Below, one piece after another: positions 1-10,668 of a stretch of DNA of 64,000 nucleotides. A program made the translations under genes and the position numbers. Source of the DNA: Stictocephala bisonia (taxonomy: Eukaryota > Arthropoda > Insecta > Hemiptera > Membracidae); assembly GCA_035578905.1 (NCBI GenBank), contig JAQJVL010000246.1, positions 744,001-808,000 of the forward strand, in the 5' to 3' direction. The notes under the pieces were generated by a model. The model made no database searches and was not told the DNA's origin. It worked only from the letters and a program-made list of their open reading frames with translations. Each line of letters opens with the position of its first letter. The first letter of the stretch is position 1.

Positions 1-393
1 TTTATGAAACAATAATGTATGTTAAAAAGAATCAACAACTCAATTTAAGACATTCAAATCTGACACATAACTATAACACAAGAAAAAAAAATGAAACTAT
101 ATTTTTTCAACATAGATTACAGTTTTTTAAAAAGAATATATATTTTAACGGTCTCAGATTTTTGAACAATATTCCTCATAATATAAGAACTTTTGAATCT
201 CACAACAAATTTTCTCAAGTGCTAAAACGGTTTTTAATTGATTTGACACTGTATGCAATTGATGAGTTCGAAGATTGCAACTAAAACAATGTATTCTAAT
301 GTAGGTCCTTATATTTAGTTTCTTGTAAATGACACTATTCAATGTACTCTGTATGTACTTTTTATGAATAAAGATATTTTGATTTTGATTTTG
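1..393 (+). pseudogene. 3' end of a CR1/Jockey-like LINE (C-terminus of ORF2 plus tail)
   Basis: The frame is open from the window edge to the stop at 282-284, about 93 codons. It carries the usual last block of these reverse-transcriptase proteins: a HNYNTR motif, a GLRFLNNIP block and a terminal helix ending LYAIDEFED. Other LINE tails in this window show the same order (17205-17681, 58772-59533). After the stop come about 110 bases of AT-rich 3' UTR with AATAAA at about 367, then a TGATTTTGATTTTGAT simple tail ending near 393. The 5' part lies outside the window. This stretch shows no internal break, so it could be the end of an intact copy, but that cannot be judged here. Confidence 0.8.
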
Positions 394-950
394 ATCTTCG
401 CTACAGTAGACAAAATGAAGCTGTGGCCTTGGAGGAGCTGCGAACTAATGGTGGTATGGACATCAGGGAATGTGGCCTTTTTATCGACAAAGAAATACCT
501 TTCTTCGCTGCAACTCCTGATGGTGTGATTGGGGAAGACGGTTTGGTCGAAGTGAAGTGTCCTATATTAGCTGAACAACTCACACCAGATGAAGCAATTA
601 TTAAAAAAAGGTACATTCACTAGTTTTTGGAAAACTGAAGAAGATAAAATAGTTGGCATCAACAAAAAAACACAATTATTTTTATCAAATTCAGGGCCAG
701 CTACACATCACTGAAAGGAAATATTGTTTCTTTGTCATATGGACCCCAAAAGGCACAAAAAGAAAAAGTGGACCAAGATGACACATTTTGGAAGACTCAT
801 ATGGAAGAAAAACTTACTAAGTTTTACGTTAATTGTTTGCTTCCGGAAATATTAGACCCCAGGAAGCCGAGGCAAATGTCAATAAGGGACCCAGATTACA
901 TTTTAAATTCGATAAAAAAACGTAAGTGTGTGGATGCAAAATAGAGACTC
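394..950 (+). pseudogene. broken YqaJ-like (lambda-exonuclease family) nuclease gene
   Basis: The reading at 399-620 contains ECGLFIDKEIPFF, then ATPDGVIGEDG and LVEVKCP. This is the D...ExK signature of the PD-(D/E)XK nuclease fold as seen in YqaJ/lambda exonuclease proteins. The homology continues in other frames: a block ending SFWKTEEDKIVGI, a block with QIQGQLHITERKYC, then DDTFWKTHMEEKL to the stop near 942. The frame changes three times, each at or next to an A-run (about 602-611, 664-671, 758-766). The domain is therefore complete in content but unreadable as one protein. YqaJ genes in arthropods often sit in mobile elements, which I infer but cannot show here. Either a pseudogene or homopolymer assembly errors would explain the breaks. 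Confidence 0.75.
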
Positions 951-1489
951 TAAGTCGTATTACTATACAGGGTATCCAGCTTCGACTGTCACATATTTTA
1001 GAGGATTGTTTGTCAGGGTAATACAAGCAAATAATACCGTATAACGTGTGTCTTTTCTTGATCCGTTTTCTGTCTGTATGTGTTTTTTACAAACATTTAA
1101 AATCTCGTAAATCGTTTGACATACAATACTGAAATTTGGTGTGAAAGTTGATCTTAGAAAAACACATTTCATAAAGCATAAAGTGTACCCAGATGAGTAT
1201 CCTTTCAGTTAAAAAAAATAAGTTTCCTATGTTATTTATCGCCCGACCTTTTAAATTAGCATATCATTGAATTTTGCACAATGTTGTCTACAAATATTAT
1301 ATTTGATTATTGTTGGGTAAAATGTGTAATGTTGTATGGTTTTTTTTATGTATGTTGTAATGTGTGTTTTTTTATATATTTGACTTTTAAATTTTAAACA
1401 GCCGCCATTTTGAAACTGATAGTCTTAAACAAACAACCTTTTTGCCTGAAACGTGCTTTTGTAAGATTAACTTTCATACATGGTGGCCT
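951..1489. other. no gene seen; AT-rich, repeat-like flank
   Basis: I see no coding signal. The stretch near 1070-1150 (TACTGAAATTTGGTGTGAAAG) resembles the style of dispersed repeats at 41600 and 42770. The part at about 1390-1489 contains CCGCCATTTTG, and 1480-1500 reads as the inverted counterpart of the sequence to the right of 2625. The long inverted repeat that follows may therefore start this far out. Confidence 0.5.
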
Positions 1490-2640
1490 TTTTTTACCCC
1501 ATTTTGCCCCAATGTGTTTGTTAGGAAAATAGTTTTTTAATTATCATAATACGTGTTAGTACATATACAGTACAAGTAAACGTCACACAACACACATTTA
1601 TTACTAATAAGCACAAAATGCACAAATATATCACAATACAATTATAAGATGCACAAATATTATGGTGATCGATTTCGGTGAACCACGCTACCTTCCTCAG
1701 ACCAGAGACATTCACAAAAGAGGATCCCTTCTTTGAAAAGAATCCGCTGATTCTTTTGTGAATCCCTCTGGTCTGAGGAAGGTGAGCGTGGTTCACCGAA
1801 ATTGATCAATCAATCAATCAATCGTTTATTGCCATGTTACATATTACAGTATCGACAAAGTCATAGTACAGCATACATGCTAAGTCAAAAAATATATCAA
1901 TAATTTCTTATTTCTATACACAAATAGAATCAAAAATGTCAATGTAAACTCTACAGAACATGATTGTTAAAACACAGATATATTATTATTGTTAAAAATC
2001 AATGTTTTTCAAGTTGAAAAATTCATCAATAGAATAAAAAGGATTATTCAACAGCCAGGTATAAAGCTTTGTTAAAAATGTTTTCTCTGTATACTTTTCA
2101 ATTATAGGTATAAAACAATTATATATCCTCAAACAAATAACCGAGTGACTATTAATAGATTTACTCAATCTATTAAAACCAATAATTGCTTGACTTTTTT
2201 GCCTTGTATTATAACTATGCATTGTATTATTAAGATGTAGTATATCTTTATTATTAAAAACATAGTTAATTATATCAAATATATATAGATTAATAATTGT
2301 CTGTAATTGCAGTTTAATGAAGATTGGCTTACAATGATCTGTGTTGTGGGATTTGTTAATTATTCTTAAAACCTTTTTTTGTAAGATAAGGATTTCCGAA
2401 ATTCTGTTGGCATTACCCCAATATATTAAACCATACCTAATAATTGACTGGAAATAAGAAAAATAGGCAATATCACCATCATATTTGTGCATTTTGTAAT
2501 TGTATTGTGATATATTTGTGCATTTTGTGCTTATTAGTGATAAATGTGTGTTGTGTGATGTTTACTTGTACTGTATATGTACCAACACGTATTATGATAA
2601 TTAAAAAACTATTTTCCTAACAAATACATTGGGGCAATTT
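1490..2640. mobile_element. foldback (long inverted repeat) element, copy a, split by a LINE
   Basis: The left arm (about 1490-1700) and right arm (about 2472-2640) are near-perfect reverse complements. Both have GCCCCAATG at the outer edge, a TTTTTTAATTATCATAATACGTGT block, then short direct repeats built on GCACAAAATGCACAAATAT. The centre (1672-1807) is a second hairpin containing CCTTCCTCAGACCAGAG and its complement. A LINE at about 1808-2471 sits just inside the right arm. Three more copies of the family lie at 7911-8178, 32942-33160 and 40721-41145. No transposase is seen, so it must be nonautonomous or of unknown mechanism. Confidence 0.8.
1808..2471 (-). pseudogene. 5'-truncated LINE (C-terminus of reverse transcriptase) inside foldback element
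   Basis: The minus-strand frame (stop at 1992-1994) gives SIIRYGLIYWGNANR, LQKKVLRIINKSH, HSYNTRQKSQ and a final LLNNPFYSIDEFF block. This is the usual thumb and C-terminal region of CR1/Jockey-like ORF2. The 3' UTR runs to a repeated TGAT tail, seen on the plus strand as (ATCA)n at 1804-1823. The first residues of the open frame come from the foldback arm, not the LINE. The insertion lies between GAAATTGATC on the left and ATCACCAT on the right, two halves that are contiguous in copy d. It is therefore younger than the foldback element. Confidence 0.8.
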
Positions 2641-2850
2641 TGTGATAAAGAAGGCCGCCATCTTGTTTAAGAGTGAAAAAAGTACATTTTTGTTAATTTT
2701 CCTGAATGTTTCTGACCGAGAGCTTCAATTTAAGTATACACTGTATGGGGGTGTATACTTAAATTGTGTATACTCGGGCATGTCCCGAGCACAATGGAGA
2801 ATAACTCCCTCATTTATTGTAAACTTTATCAATAAATGTGTTATGTATTA
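2641..2850. repeat. dispersed repeat shared with 29281-29430
   Basis: The run GCCATCTTGTTTAAGAGTG, then GAGAGCTTCAATTTAAGTAT and a GGGGGT step, recurs in the same order and orientation at 29281-29430 with about 15-20 percent difference by eye. Part of it also appears inverted just left of 1490. No coding potential is convincing. Confidence 0.6.
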
Positions 2851-3883
2851 CTAACACGTTAACTGCCATGCCTGATTTCGGTAATGTGGCCCAGGATGCC
2901 AAACCCAATATAATGCATTAACTTGTTTAAATAGCCACCAATAGATATAATTATAGATAAAAAATAAGATTTTATTGAATTAAGGGTATATATTATGCAT
3001 TTTAGGCCGTGGACGATCGGACCGACACGTTTATATTTCGTCTCGAACTTCACAAAAAATATGTGTGTCGGTCCGATTGGGCAACGTCTACAATGGATAA
3101 TAATTTTGGTTTTGTTTGGTTGGTAATAGGGAATTCCCGCTCTTTTCATGACTCATGTTGCCGGCTCTTTCAGAACTAATGATTCCAGCGCTGTCATACG
3201 TCTTCATAGCGGACAGCTGATGAAACATTTATTCGCGCGCTTTTTACAGCTGATGAGACATTTATTCGCGCGCTTTTTACTTAGCTAACCTTTAGTGTTC
3301 TCTCGTGAATAAGAAGTGACCTATTTAGTCCACTGTAGTGATTATAATTTGTTTATCCTATATGTTTATTATTATTTCGTTTCTATTGTTTTTGTACATA
3401 TTGTAAATATAACCATAATACTTTACCTAAATTGAAATAAATTTATTATTTATTATCTAAATAACATAAATAAAAATATTTAAAAAATAGAAAAATGGGT
3501 TATTAGTGTTCGTATTCAATATTTAGGTTTGTAGTTTATTTATATTAAATGAAATAGCTAATTATTCTTGCATCAAATTTGCTTAAAATAACCGTCAGTC
3601 CGATTGGACCGACGAAATCATTAAATTTTCTGCTAAGATTCGTAGACGTTTTCATAATGTTATAATCAAAATATCTTGTTGTAATATGTTTCTTTATATA
3701 GTTTGTAATCTAGTAATTCATTGTAGTATATTTGTAGTCCGCTAGAGTGCGTCAGCTGTATAATCTAGAGCAAAACCTAAAGCTATTCCGTGACTGGCTC
3801 GTCGGTCCGCTCGGACCGACGCACTCCCCTACGGGACTTACTATGTCAGTCCGATCGGACTGACATGGCAGCTAACGTGTTAA
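2851..3883. mobile_element. nonautonomous piggyBac-like (TTAA) element 1
   Basis: The ends are inverted repeats: CACGTTAACTGCCATG from 2855, and its near complement CATGGCAGCTAACGTG ending at 3879. The right flank is TTAA (3880-3883). The left flank is CTAA (2851-2854), one change from TTAA. Inside are four palindromes of the type GTCGGTCCGATCGGACCGAC (near 3013, 3066, 3595, 3802) plus a fourth-type variant at 3845. Between them is AT-rich filler with no transposase. TTAA flanks plus short inverted ends are the mark of the piggyBac superfamily. The palindromes resemble in layout those of the second TTAA element at 59820-60895. Confidence 0.75.
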
Positions 3884-4254
3884 TCTGCTTTTCCGGCCAA
3901 AGATAATTGTGTGAATATCAACTCGAAATTTGTTCAGACGTCAGTTATAAAATAACAATTGGTTACACTTTTCAAAACAATTTTGTATTATTAGTTTTAA
4001 TTACCTCTAGGTTGGTTAGTACCACTTGTCCACTATATTCTCAAAATTTTAGTAAAATATGTTGCACGGTTTGTTAATGAGTTAGGAACCAAGAAAGGCC
4101 AAATTAGCCACTTTAGGTAGCCACATCTCTGTAAAAAAATTTTGTTGAATTTTTTCCCTCGACACACTTATTACTTTTAACAAGACAAACTATTTTATTC
4201 CAAAAAATTATTTTCGATCGAACACCCTTAAGCTATGCTCATAAATACAGCTAT
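3884..4254. other. no gene seen
   Basis: AT-rich sequence with no recognisable coding, RNA or terminal-repeat signal. Confidence 0.5.
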
Positions 4255-4905
4255 AAATAGGACAAAAGTGGTTAGCTCACCAGAAGCCACAAAATTTGCA
4301 TACCATGGGTTATTTGAAAGCAATATGACAATATGGTATGGGAAACTCATAAAAGAGAAACTTGCAAAGTGTCCTTGTCTACCATAAAAAAGCGAAAAGA
4401 ACTATAGCTAGTTTTGGACCAAGAGACCCGTGCAGAAATTCATACAAAGAACTACAAATCCTTAATTCATAAATAAAAGAATAGTTGCCTCAATTTATAT
4501 CTTAGAGGCAATACTGTACTGTGTAACAACTTACAGGGAAATGGTGACATGCATTCATACCCTACTCGTCATGGTAACGACTTTACTCTGCCCAGACATA
4601 ACACTACTATTTTGAAAAGAAACCGTCATATGCAAGAATTAGGCTTTTCAATGCTCTACATCTAAAAAACTAATGCAAAAAATCTGAAGACATCACTGAC
4701 GTATTTGCTACTGAACAACTCATTCTACACACTTGAGAAATTCTACCTGCCTAGCGATCAAAAACTACCTGCCTAGCTGAATCAAGAAGACTGTCACACA
4801 ATTTAACACTTTTTTCACTTGACTTTGACAATAATTCATAAATATATTTGACATTTATATTTATATTCAATCTCTAAGATTTTGAATAAAAATATTCTGA
4901 CTCTG
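4255..4905 (+). pseudogene. decayed LINE 3' end (reverse-transcriptase C-terminus)
   Basis: Pieces of the standard C-terminal region appear in shifting plus-strand frames: AYHGLFESNMT, KAKRTIASFGPRDPC followed by SYKELQIL, VASIYILEAILYC, GDMHSYPTRHGNDF, a KKPSYARIRLFNAL-like block, and a terminal LLNNSFYT block near 4715. Stops and frame changes occur throughout, so it is long dead. The closest relatives in the window by motif order are the LINEs at 17086-17690 and 47420-59715. The tail contains TTTTGAATAAAAATATTCTGAC near 4880-4900. Confidence 0.7.
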
Positions 4906-4916
4906 GAAGCACAAGC

Positions 4917-5024
4917 TTAACAAGCTCAGTCACATAGCTAGGAAAACGCCCCTTAACAAGCTCAGTCACATCGCTAGGAAAACGCCCCTTAACAAGCTCA
5001 GTCACATCGCTAGGAAAACGCCCC
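4917..5024. repeat. 36-bp tandem repeat, 3 copies
   Basis: Three units of exactly 36 bp beginning TTAACAAGCTCAGTCACAT start at 4917, 4953 and 4989. The only difference noticed is an A/C change in the first unit (CACATAGC against CACATCGC). A fourth unit starts at 5025 but breaks after TTAA. Confidence 0.95.
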
Positions 5025-5108
5025 TTAAAGCAATTAAATAGGAAACAATCTTTAGCGTCCTTTAAGATTTGCCTTAAAGTATTCTTGCAAACAAAATACT
5101 AAGCTCAC

Positions 5109-5363
5109 CAGTTGGATTGGGATGCTTGAGGATATGCACCAATGCCTGAGGCCCGTTTCTCCTGCGGCTTTTCTTTTTGGCAACTCCATATCTGCGTAAT
5201 GTTGCCAACAGGTCAGAAAGCATAAGACAGCTTTTGTAGCAAGGTTGATAATGATTGCTGAACTGCTCATACAATTGTGTCTGCTCAATACTACCATATA
5301 GATTGTCTGTTTCTTGCAACAGGCTCTTCTGCTGCAGAAATGCACCAAAGTGAATTGCTGCAT
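5109..5363 (-). CDS. candidate internal exon of an unidentified host gene
   Basis: On the minus strand a 255-bp open block is bounded by an acceptor (TATTTTAG just above 5363) and a donor (GTGAGC at 5108-5103). With two bases of a split codon at the start and one at the end, it encodes about 84 residues. They include AAIHFGAFLQQKSLLQETDN, LYEQFSNHYQPCYKSC, LSDLLATLRRYG and ALVHILKHPNPT. The composition looks like a helical globular protein rather than a transposon protein, and the length is a multiple of three. I do not recognise the family. A second frame is also open across the block, which lowers confidence. It is on the opposite strand to the HIPK exons, so it would belong to another gene. 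Confidence 0.4.
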
Positions 5364-5442
5364 CTAAAATAAAAAATACCACTATTTTTATTTCTCGTTT
5401 TCAAGGCAAAGGACAGAAATAAATGAAATATACTTACATCTA

Positions 5443-5570
5443 CAGTGAAACCTCTCATATCCGGGGACCTCTAATAACCGAATCTTCTGGTATCCGTACC
5501 GGTCTTAAAGAAAAAAAAACTGTACAGTATTCAGGACGCTTTAAGTGAGGAAACATCTTCAGGTCAGATA
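5443..5570. mobile_element. possible Tigger/pogo terminal remnant
   Basis: CAGTGAAACCTCTCATATCC begins at 5443 directly after a TA. Its look (CAGT start, CCTCT..ATA, later TATCCGTACCGG) matches Tigger-type terminal repeats. No partner end and no transposase were found nearby, so it is a solo end or chance. Confidence 0.35.
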
Positions 5571-7371
5571 GTAAAAAAAAACAGTATTTTTTAGTCTTGT
5601 AATAATGTCTGATTATGCAAAATCCCTCCCTTACAGCTGTTTTAGTGTTTTAAATTTTGTTAAGTTTATTTTATTGTACATATGTCGTTGGGTAAATAAT
5701 AATAGGAATGTAACATATCGTTCTTTCAATTATATTATCCAAAATATATACATAAATAAAATAAACCTGTCAGTAATTACAATACAGCAGTGCATTCAAT
5801 TTCTATGACAGATGAAAAATATACCCGAATGCAGTATTACTGACTGTAGTAGGCTGACTGTAGTATCATAGTACAAATTTTTGTACTATGATAATAATTT
5901 TGAACATCTAGAACAATAATTTTAGTTAGTTATAATTACACTATTAATTAATATAATGTTTAATGTACAGTTATTTATAACACGGTAAAAGACGAAAGTT
6001 ATATGCTTATGAATTTTAAAACATACAGTAATAATTAAAGGTAAAATCAATTAAATTTACACATTTTGAATCAAACAATTTTACTTACAAATAATAGTAA
6101 ACTCAAAATTATTACTTTATTTTATAAATGCTTGTTTTGAACTAGTTGAAACTTTGATTAATAAACTTAAATAATGGAGCAATTTATAAAGAAACATATC
6201 CACAAACACATATCGCATGTATTGAATAAGATTATATAACCTCAACAGGTAGCTAGCTGTCACTACAAAACATATGTTTACACAAAGTGCACATGTGCAT
6301 CCACCACAAACTGCAATATGTACGCAGAGTGTACATGTGTGCTTTCCGCAGCGAATATTTAAAGTATTAAGTGTACATAACTTACTCTTAGCTGGATTGT
6401 TGACGTGGTTGTGTATTTCTCCGGGGTTTGGCACCATATTTGTCACCAAGTTTTAACCTATTTTCAAGAATCTGAAATAAAAAAGAACCCACTTTAAATT
6501 TATTATGTTTGTGCAACATTATTAATTATTATTGAGGTGATTCAGTAACATTAAATTTTTAAATTATGAAAACTGCGTTGATATTTATAATGTGAACATC
6601 AGTATTTGCTATGCATACTAAAATCTATACTATTATAAATCATGAACTGATGTCTTATCATATTAATTTACTGATGCACATGCGGTGAAAATGAGGACTT
6701 TATATCAGTAATTTGGAATTATGATGAAAGTGACTCAAAATAATGTTGAAAGCCAATTATATCTTGAATGGAAAACCCAGAAGCCGTGAATCTGACCTGA
6801 CAACAAATCAGCAACCAGATTTGTTGACTTTAAAAATGAATTTAGCCTTGATTTATTATTAAAACAGGAGTGACACTATTTTAAAATTTAATCCATCTAA
6901 GCTAATTTGTTAATGGTGAAGGGGAGAGTTTGCCACCACTGTCCATCACGCCAAGTTGTATCATATCTTCTACCCATGGCCTCTGGAGCGAATGTCTGAT
7001 GGAGACCTGCACTGCCACTGCTATCATATCACTCACTTATCACAGCCTAACTAACTACTTACCATACCACACTAAATAAATAAATCTTTATTTGCTTTTT
7101 AACATTATACATATATCAGCAACATACGTGTAAATTTCCAACTATAGTCAATAATTACTCTTATAAGTCAAAAAAACTGTTACCCTCATCCCAGTCAATG
7201 GAAATTGGCGATATCTTACGGTTAATAGTATTTTGTTAAATTGGTTTAAATATTGATACTAATGAACTTAAAATTGATACAATGAAAAATAATTGATACT
7301 TTTTATAATGATGAAATTGCAATCCCATGAATTTTTTAATGAGGCCCTCATATTCTCCGTATACCATGTAA
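5571..7371. other. no gene seen; AT-rich
   Basis: No supportable coding region. Short open frames here lack domains. At about 7070-7110 the pattern AAATAAATAAATCTTTATTTGC followed by ACATTATACATAT looks like an inverted LINE 3' tail without its coding part, but it is too short to assign. Confidence 0.5.
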
Positions 7372-7600
7372 CATTCTTACATATGAGACGCCGACACAAC
7401 GTTGTACGTATTTTAAGGCAAATATGAATGACGATATGAGTATAGGATGAGTGTAGTCTGGTTACTAACAGATTTAAACTGTTCCTCTCAGAAAGGGCAA
7501 TTTATTAATAGCCCAACAACTAAGGCAACTAAGGGACTACAGCTTTACTTGGAATCCGAACCATGTAGTTTTGGTCTAATTTTCAGCTGATTAATTAGCT
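7372..7600 (-). repeat. SINE-like repeat, family R3, partial copy
   Basis: ATGAGACGCCGACACAACGT, then TATTTTAAGGCAAATATGAA, AGCCCAACAACTAAGGCAAC and GAACCATGTAGTTTTGGTCT are matched in order at 29626-29835. The same repeat in the opposite orientation surrounds the Tigger element (14133-14407 and 16578-16690). This copy stops near the AGCTGA motif and lacks the outer half. Confidence 0.7.
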
Positions 7601-7910
7601 ACTAATCAACCTTCACCCCAAGAAAAGGTACTATAGATACATTAAAATTATTTGAAAAACTTTTTTCATTCAGAGTTTTGTTCTGCTATTATTTCAGTTA
7701 CTGTTCAACAGTTGGTAATAGATAATAGATGGTCTTCTGAGGTTGAATGTAAGAAAGGGTTACTTGGCCTTAATTATGTCTCTACAAATAAAACATTCTC
7801 ATTTCATTTACTTGTATTGTATCCTATTTATAAGTAATTTCCTTAACAAGAAAACATATTCACTTTGCTTCCTTCTTAATCACAGCTTTAGTTAACAAAT
7901 TCAGGGGTAT

Positions 7911-8178
7911 ATAAATAGTTTTTTAATTAACATAATACGTGTTGGTACATATACAGTACAAGTAAACGCCACGTAACACAAATATATTACAATACAAGCA
8001 CAAAATGCAGAAATATATTACAATACAAGTAAAAATGTACATATATTATGGTGAGCGTCTTTCCGAAATTGATCACCATAATATATGTGCATTTTGTGCT
8101 TGTATTGTAATATATTTGTGCATTTTGTGCTTGTATTGTAATATATTTGTGTTGTGTGACATTTACTTCTACTGTATA
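7911..8178. mobile_element. foldback element, copy b (compact)
   Basis: It begins with AAATAGTTTTTTAATTAACA and CGTGTTGGTACATATACAGT. Then come arms made of ACAATACAAGCACAAAATGC-type direct repeats that pair with the right half (8060-8178). The central hairpin seen in copies a and d is reduced to a short TCTTTCCGAAATTGATC stretch. As in copy d, the right arm stops at ACTGTA, so about 40 bases of the left end have no partner. Confidence 0.85.
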
Positions 8179-9214
8179 GGGATATATAATAAAGAGATTC
8201 CCTCATGAGTGTGTCTAGCTCTAATCTCGTGCATGATTGAAAATCTCAGACAAATATTGTGAATATTTAGTTTTAAAAACTTTATAGAGTAGTATGAGTA
8301 TATGATACTAACTCAAGAAAAGGGTTTGACATTATCTGGATACCATAGATTTAAAATAAATTTAATGCAGTAATTTTGAGCTTATTGTAATTCGTCCAAG
8401 ATCTTAACAGGCATGTCATTAATCACAGTATCACAATAATCAAAGAGTGGAAGGCCTCTCCAGCAATACTTTCACATTAAATGAGAGAAACGATGCATCG
8501 CGCTTCATACTATAAATGCCAGCAAATACCTAATTACAAATAGTCGTACATTATGATGACTAGCTCATAAAAAAAAAATAATAAGAGAGAAAAACTAACT
8601 GCAGTTTTTATATTTTTTTTTTAATACCGGGCTACTGCAGCGTTTGTTCTCTGTGGTGTGCTTTATCCCCCACTAAAATCATTCCCAACCATAACTACTG
8701 GCATGCGGCAAATAAACAAGCTCCACATTGAAAAAATATAAAACTAACTTAATAATTAACAAATAACCTTTGTTATTGATTTAGCACGTAGAAATTATTT
8801 ATATTTACAAAATAATATTCTCTACCTATGTCTATACACAAATTTAATAGCTATATGTTCTTACATTAACGTGTATATAGTAAATTTAAAAATTAATTTT
8901 TATTGTAATTTTAGCTGTTTATGGGAGGGACTCTGCTTAGCGGAACTTTGGAACGTCTTTCTCAGGTGTTACATTTGAACATAGTTTAAGCAGGACTTCT
9001 ACTAGTTTAAATATTTATTACCTTTTGATTTCGAAAAATAAATTTACATAAGTTTATATGTAAATCACCAAGCTCTTCTGCCATTGCGTGAAGTTCCTTT
9101 TTGAGGATTTGAACATGTTTGCTTCCCATTTTATGCTGGATTGTAGGAAGCCATTAGTTTGTGAGATATACTACGAGTTTCCACAAATGTTTTTAATTCA
9201 TTGAAAATGAATGC
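8179..9214. other. no gene seen
   Basis: AT-rich sequence with several A- and T-runs. No domain, RNA or terminal repeat recognised. Confidence 0.5.
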
Positions 9215-9415
9215 AGGCACTACCCACTCACCCACACCCGTGCATGGGTGCCCACACTTACATGTTCAGTGGTAGTGACCCACTCACTTTCCCATGTATG
9301 TATAGTGGTAATGATCCACCCATACACGTACAGTGGTAATGACCCACCCACCCACCTATACACATACAGTAGTAATGACCCACCCACCTACCCATACACG
9401 TACAGTGGTAATGTA
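9215..9415. repeat. degenerate ~36-bp minisatellite, locus 1
   Basis: About five uneven units of the type CAGTGGTAATGACCCACCC followed by ACCCATACACGTA. The same unit builds the larger array at 37027-37517 and a short piece at 13985-14055. The units here have diverged and vary in length. The open frames across it on both strands are by-products of the repeat. Confidence 0.85.
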
Positions 9416-9469
9416 CTAGATTACTTACAACAGTGTTGGGAATTCCATAATGTGCAAACATTTGTTTAA

Positions 9470-9800
9470 CTTGACTTAGATGTTGAACTTGTTACAGTAT
9501 ACTATTTGTCTCTTGTACTTATAATAATTTTGTGAAGAATATACTGGAATAAAGAAATAAGTGCCCTTGTAAGGTCCTGCCAGCATGATCAATATCGACC
9601 TTCTCCCATAGTCGAAGGTATTTTGGAGGATCATTTTTGTTTGGTGCGCATGATCTGCAAGATGGCTATCAGCAATACTATATGCTAACTCTGTCATATT
9701 TGTGATACCGTATGAGCTGCATCCAATTTTTTTCGAGTACTGCCTTCCTCGGAGTAACGGGAAGTACGAAATGAACACCTTTGAAAATGCAACTGTTCTC
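9470..9800 (-). pseudogene. remnant of a Ty3/gypsy-type integrase
   Basis: On the minus strand one frame reads CRSCAPNKNDPPKYLRLW, then WEKVDIDHAGRTLQGHLF. This is the layout of the zinc-binding end of a retroelement integrase running into its catalytic core (C..C, NPP, W-x-hydrophobic-DxAGP, G..FL). Stops lie upstream. Only the first catalytic Asp region is visible. The next 200 bases (to about 10010) contain further short minus-strand blocks that may belong to it but are not diagnostic. Confidence 0.45.
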
Positions 9801-10529
9801 TAACGTTAACTCTCCCTCCAATCTTTTGTACAAGTCTGGCTTATTAAATTAAGAAGTTTGCAATGCATTTATATACTCAATTCAGAGAAAGCTAATATTT
9901 CTCTCCTTGCCTGTGACAACTGCACTTGCCAAAGAGTCTTGTCTTATTACCATTAGTGACATAATCTTCAATTTTCATCGGGAATCCGTAGAGGTAGTCT
10001 ACATTCCCATGATCACAAGCCTTTAGTTACTGAATTGAATAGTTAAACTTTACCTATTGAATCAACGTACCTTAGTAAACATTGGGAGCGCTTTTGTTAA
10101 CTTATATTTTAACTTATAACTTATATGTCTTATATTTTAAGATCCAATCACATGGCTTGAAGATTCTTGCTGGTAATTTGAACTACACATTTACGTGAGA
10201 ATTTGTTGTCAAAGCCTTGTTTTTATAAGGTGCTCTGATAAGATGGTCGAAGACCTATTCGCAATTTAAACAAAGTTACCTTGCTTCCTTCCAAGGTGAC
10301 CTATCATATTACTTTTGGACCTTTCAGTTTCACTCCTCTCATGGCTTTTGTATCTATATTTTATTAGCTGCATTTTATAACCTGGTCATTTTGGTTAGCC
10401 TCTGACATAGCTGTGAGGTTGCACAAGTGACTATTCACTACCCAAAATTGTTGTTTGTTTTACACTGCCTAAAAGACATTATAGCTTAAAGATTGCTGCA
10501 GATACAAACATTATCTTCCAGTAAAATTT
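9801..10529. other. no gene seen
   Basis: No continuous coding signal. Possibly worn retroelement sequence related to the integrase remnant, not demonstrable by eye. Confidence 0.4.
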
Positions 10530-10668
10530 CAAGATCAAACTATGGATCACATATTTAGTGACTGCCCATTGCATTCTCTCAGAGAAGACTAGATGGTCTT
10601 CATTCAATCAAAGGAGCAGGTGTGGAATGGTTACGTAACCTGGATAAGTCTATGATAGGAGATTAATA
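10530..10668 (+). pseudogene. worn LINE C-terminus (zinc-knuckle-like block)
   Basis: The plus frame gives QTMDHIFSDCPLHSL, then (after a stop) a block equivalent to LHSIKGAGVEWLRNLD followed by a stop. The pattern H-x3-DCPL, a small gap, and A/G-x-EWL-x-LD is the common end of Jockey- and related LINE ORF2 proteins. It is short and broken. Confidence 0.5.

Noticed and set aside
4917..5024. CRISPR-like array (36-bp repeats)
   Set aside because: Units are directly adjacent with no spacers, and the host is eukaryotic.
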